This document shows, in pieces, positions 4,867 through 5,265 of a stretch of 5,265 nucleotides of DNA. This stretch comes from Solirubrobacterales bacterium. GTDB taxonomy: Bacteria; Actinomycetota; Thermoleophilia; Solirubrobacterales; 70-9. The notes beneath the pieces are model-generated. The model ran no database searches. It was not told the DNA's origin and saw only the letters and a program-made list of their open reading frames with translations. The stretch is from assembly GCA_013694825.1 (NCBI GenBank), contig JACDBR010000124.1:1-5265 (forward strand), in the 5' to 3' direction. Positions within the stretch are counted from its first letter, which is position 1. Each line of letters starts with the position of its first letter. Both the position numbers and the translations under genes were made by a program.

Positions 4867-5265
4867 ATGCCCCGCGCGATCTTCGGATTCGGGCTCGGCG
4901 GCCTGTTCGGCTTCGGGCTCGTGATCGGCCTGCGCGCGCTGGCCGGAATGCCGCTCTTCGACACCGACCAGACCGACTACCCGCACCTCGTCGTGCCGGG
5001 GACCACGGCGCCGCTCGGCTTCCTCGTCGGGATCGGCTGCTTCGACTACTGGTTCCGCTGGGCGGCGGGCAAGCCGACCCTGCCCGAGGATCACTCCCAG
5101 CACGGAGCGCACAGCTGGCGCGACTACTTCCGCTTCAACACCGATCACAAGGTGATCGGGATCCAGTACGTCGTCACGACGTTCTTCTTCTTCTTCCTAG
5201 GCGGTCTGCTCGCGATGCTGATCCGCGCCGAGCTCGCCCAGCCGGGCACCCAGCTGGTCGACTCG
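4867..5265 (+). CDS. coxA: Cytochrome c oxidase subunit I, N-terminal part with membrane extension (cut by window edge)
   Basis: Subunit I holds the haem a and haem a3/CuB centre where oxygen is reduced and protons are pumped. Only the first 133 codons are in the window, so the haem and CuB ligands and any quinol- or cytochrome-specific features are not visible. Residues 91-133 match the canonical start of the family: [15 protein letters not shown], a first core helix with five Phe in a row (106-110), then [10 protein letters not shown]. Before this there are about 90 extra residues, including two hydrophobic segments (about 5-25 and 40-62) and a His-rich loop [15 protein letters not shown] (74-88). 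I recall this extension in CoxA of Thermoleophilia. ATG 4867 with GAGGG eight bases upstream is preferred; TTG 4840 would add nine residues. It lies 55 bp after coxB in one operon. Alternative name: ctaD. Confidence 0.93.
   Translation, partial: MPRAIFGFGLGGLFGFGLVIGLRALAGMPLFDTDQTDYPHLVVPGTTAPLGFLVGIGCFDYWFRWAAGKPTLPEDHSQHGAHSWRDYFRFNTDHKVIGIQYVVTTFFFFFLGGLLAMLIRAELAQPGTQLVDS

Noticed and set aside
4026..4964. Minus-strand open frame of 312 codons opposite coxB
   Set aside because: Antisense shadow of an unmistakable coxB; its Arg/Asp/Leu-rich composition is the mirror of GTC/GAC/GAG codons.
5182..5196. Five TTC codons in a row as a microsatellite or sequencing artefact
   Set aside because: It encodes the Phe-rich first helix of CoxA, where consecutive Phe is normal for the family, and the frame continues correctly on both sides.
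1..5265. Search for defence, phage, toxin-antitoxin, transposon, tRNA or rRNA content
   Set aside because: No motif, terminal repeat, cloverleaf or gene context supports any of these; the zinc-ribbon/lipoprotein pair does not resemble a toxin-antitoxin module.

Overview
The window is GC-rich DNA (G/C-ending codons dominate every gene, and GTG starts are frequent), of the kind expected from a high-GC actinobacterium. Several details recall the class Thermoleophilia (Solirubrobacterales/Gaiellales type): a cytochrome oxidase subunit I with an extra N-terminal membrane domain, a secreted protein ending in an LYWAYF motif, and genes that seem to lack Shine-Dalgarno sites. This taxonomic placement comes from memory of these families and was not searched.

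Layout from left to right. (1) Positions 1-453, minus strand: the first 151 codons of a DrrA-type ABC transporter ATPase, running off the left edge. (2) 454-560: a divergent promoter region. (3) 561-1358, plus: a 265-residue secreted or membrane-anchored protein of unknown function. (4) 1371-1793 and 1790-2065, minus: a two-gene unit of a 91-residue zinc-ribbon protein followed, with a GTGA stop/start overlap, by a 140-residue Ser/Thr-rich lipoprotein. It converges on gene 3 with only 12 bp between stop codons. (5) 2066-2222: a second divergent promoter region with a striking 39-bp nested palindrome. (6) 2223-3893, plus: a 556-residue GT-B glycosyltransferase (GT4-like) with a Pro/Ala linker and an enlarged C-terminal domain. 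(7) 3894-3992: an intergenic region with a weak hairpin and a candidate promoter. (8) 3993-4811 and 4867-5265, plus: coxB and the start of coxA, encoding subunits II and I of an aa3-type haem-copper cytochrome c oxidase; coxA runs off the right edge.

The cox genes form an evident functional pair: electrons from cytochrome c enter at CuA in subunit II and pass to the haem/CuB centre in subunit I. The other genes have no demonstrable link to each other beyond a cell-envelope theme (exporter ATPase, secreted protein, lipoprotein, glycosyltransferase). I see no tRNA, rRNA, CRISPR array, transposase, phage gene or defence system. The most notable items are the palindrome at 2158-2196, recurrent leaderless-looking starts, the N-terminal extension of CoxA, an acidic seven-residue insertion near the CuA site of CoxB, and two uncharacterised envelope loci.
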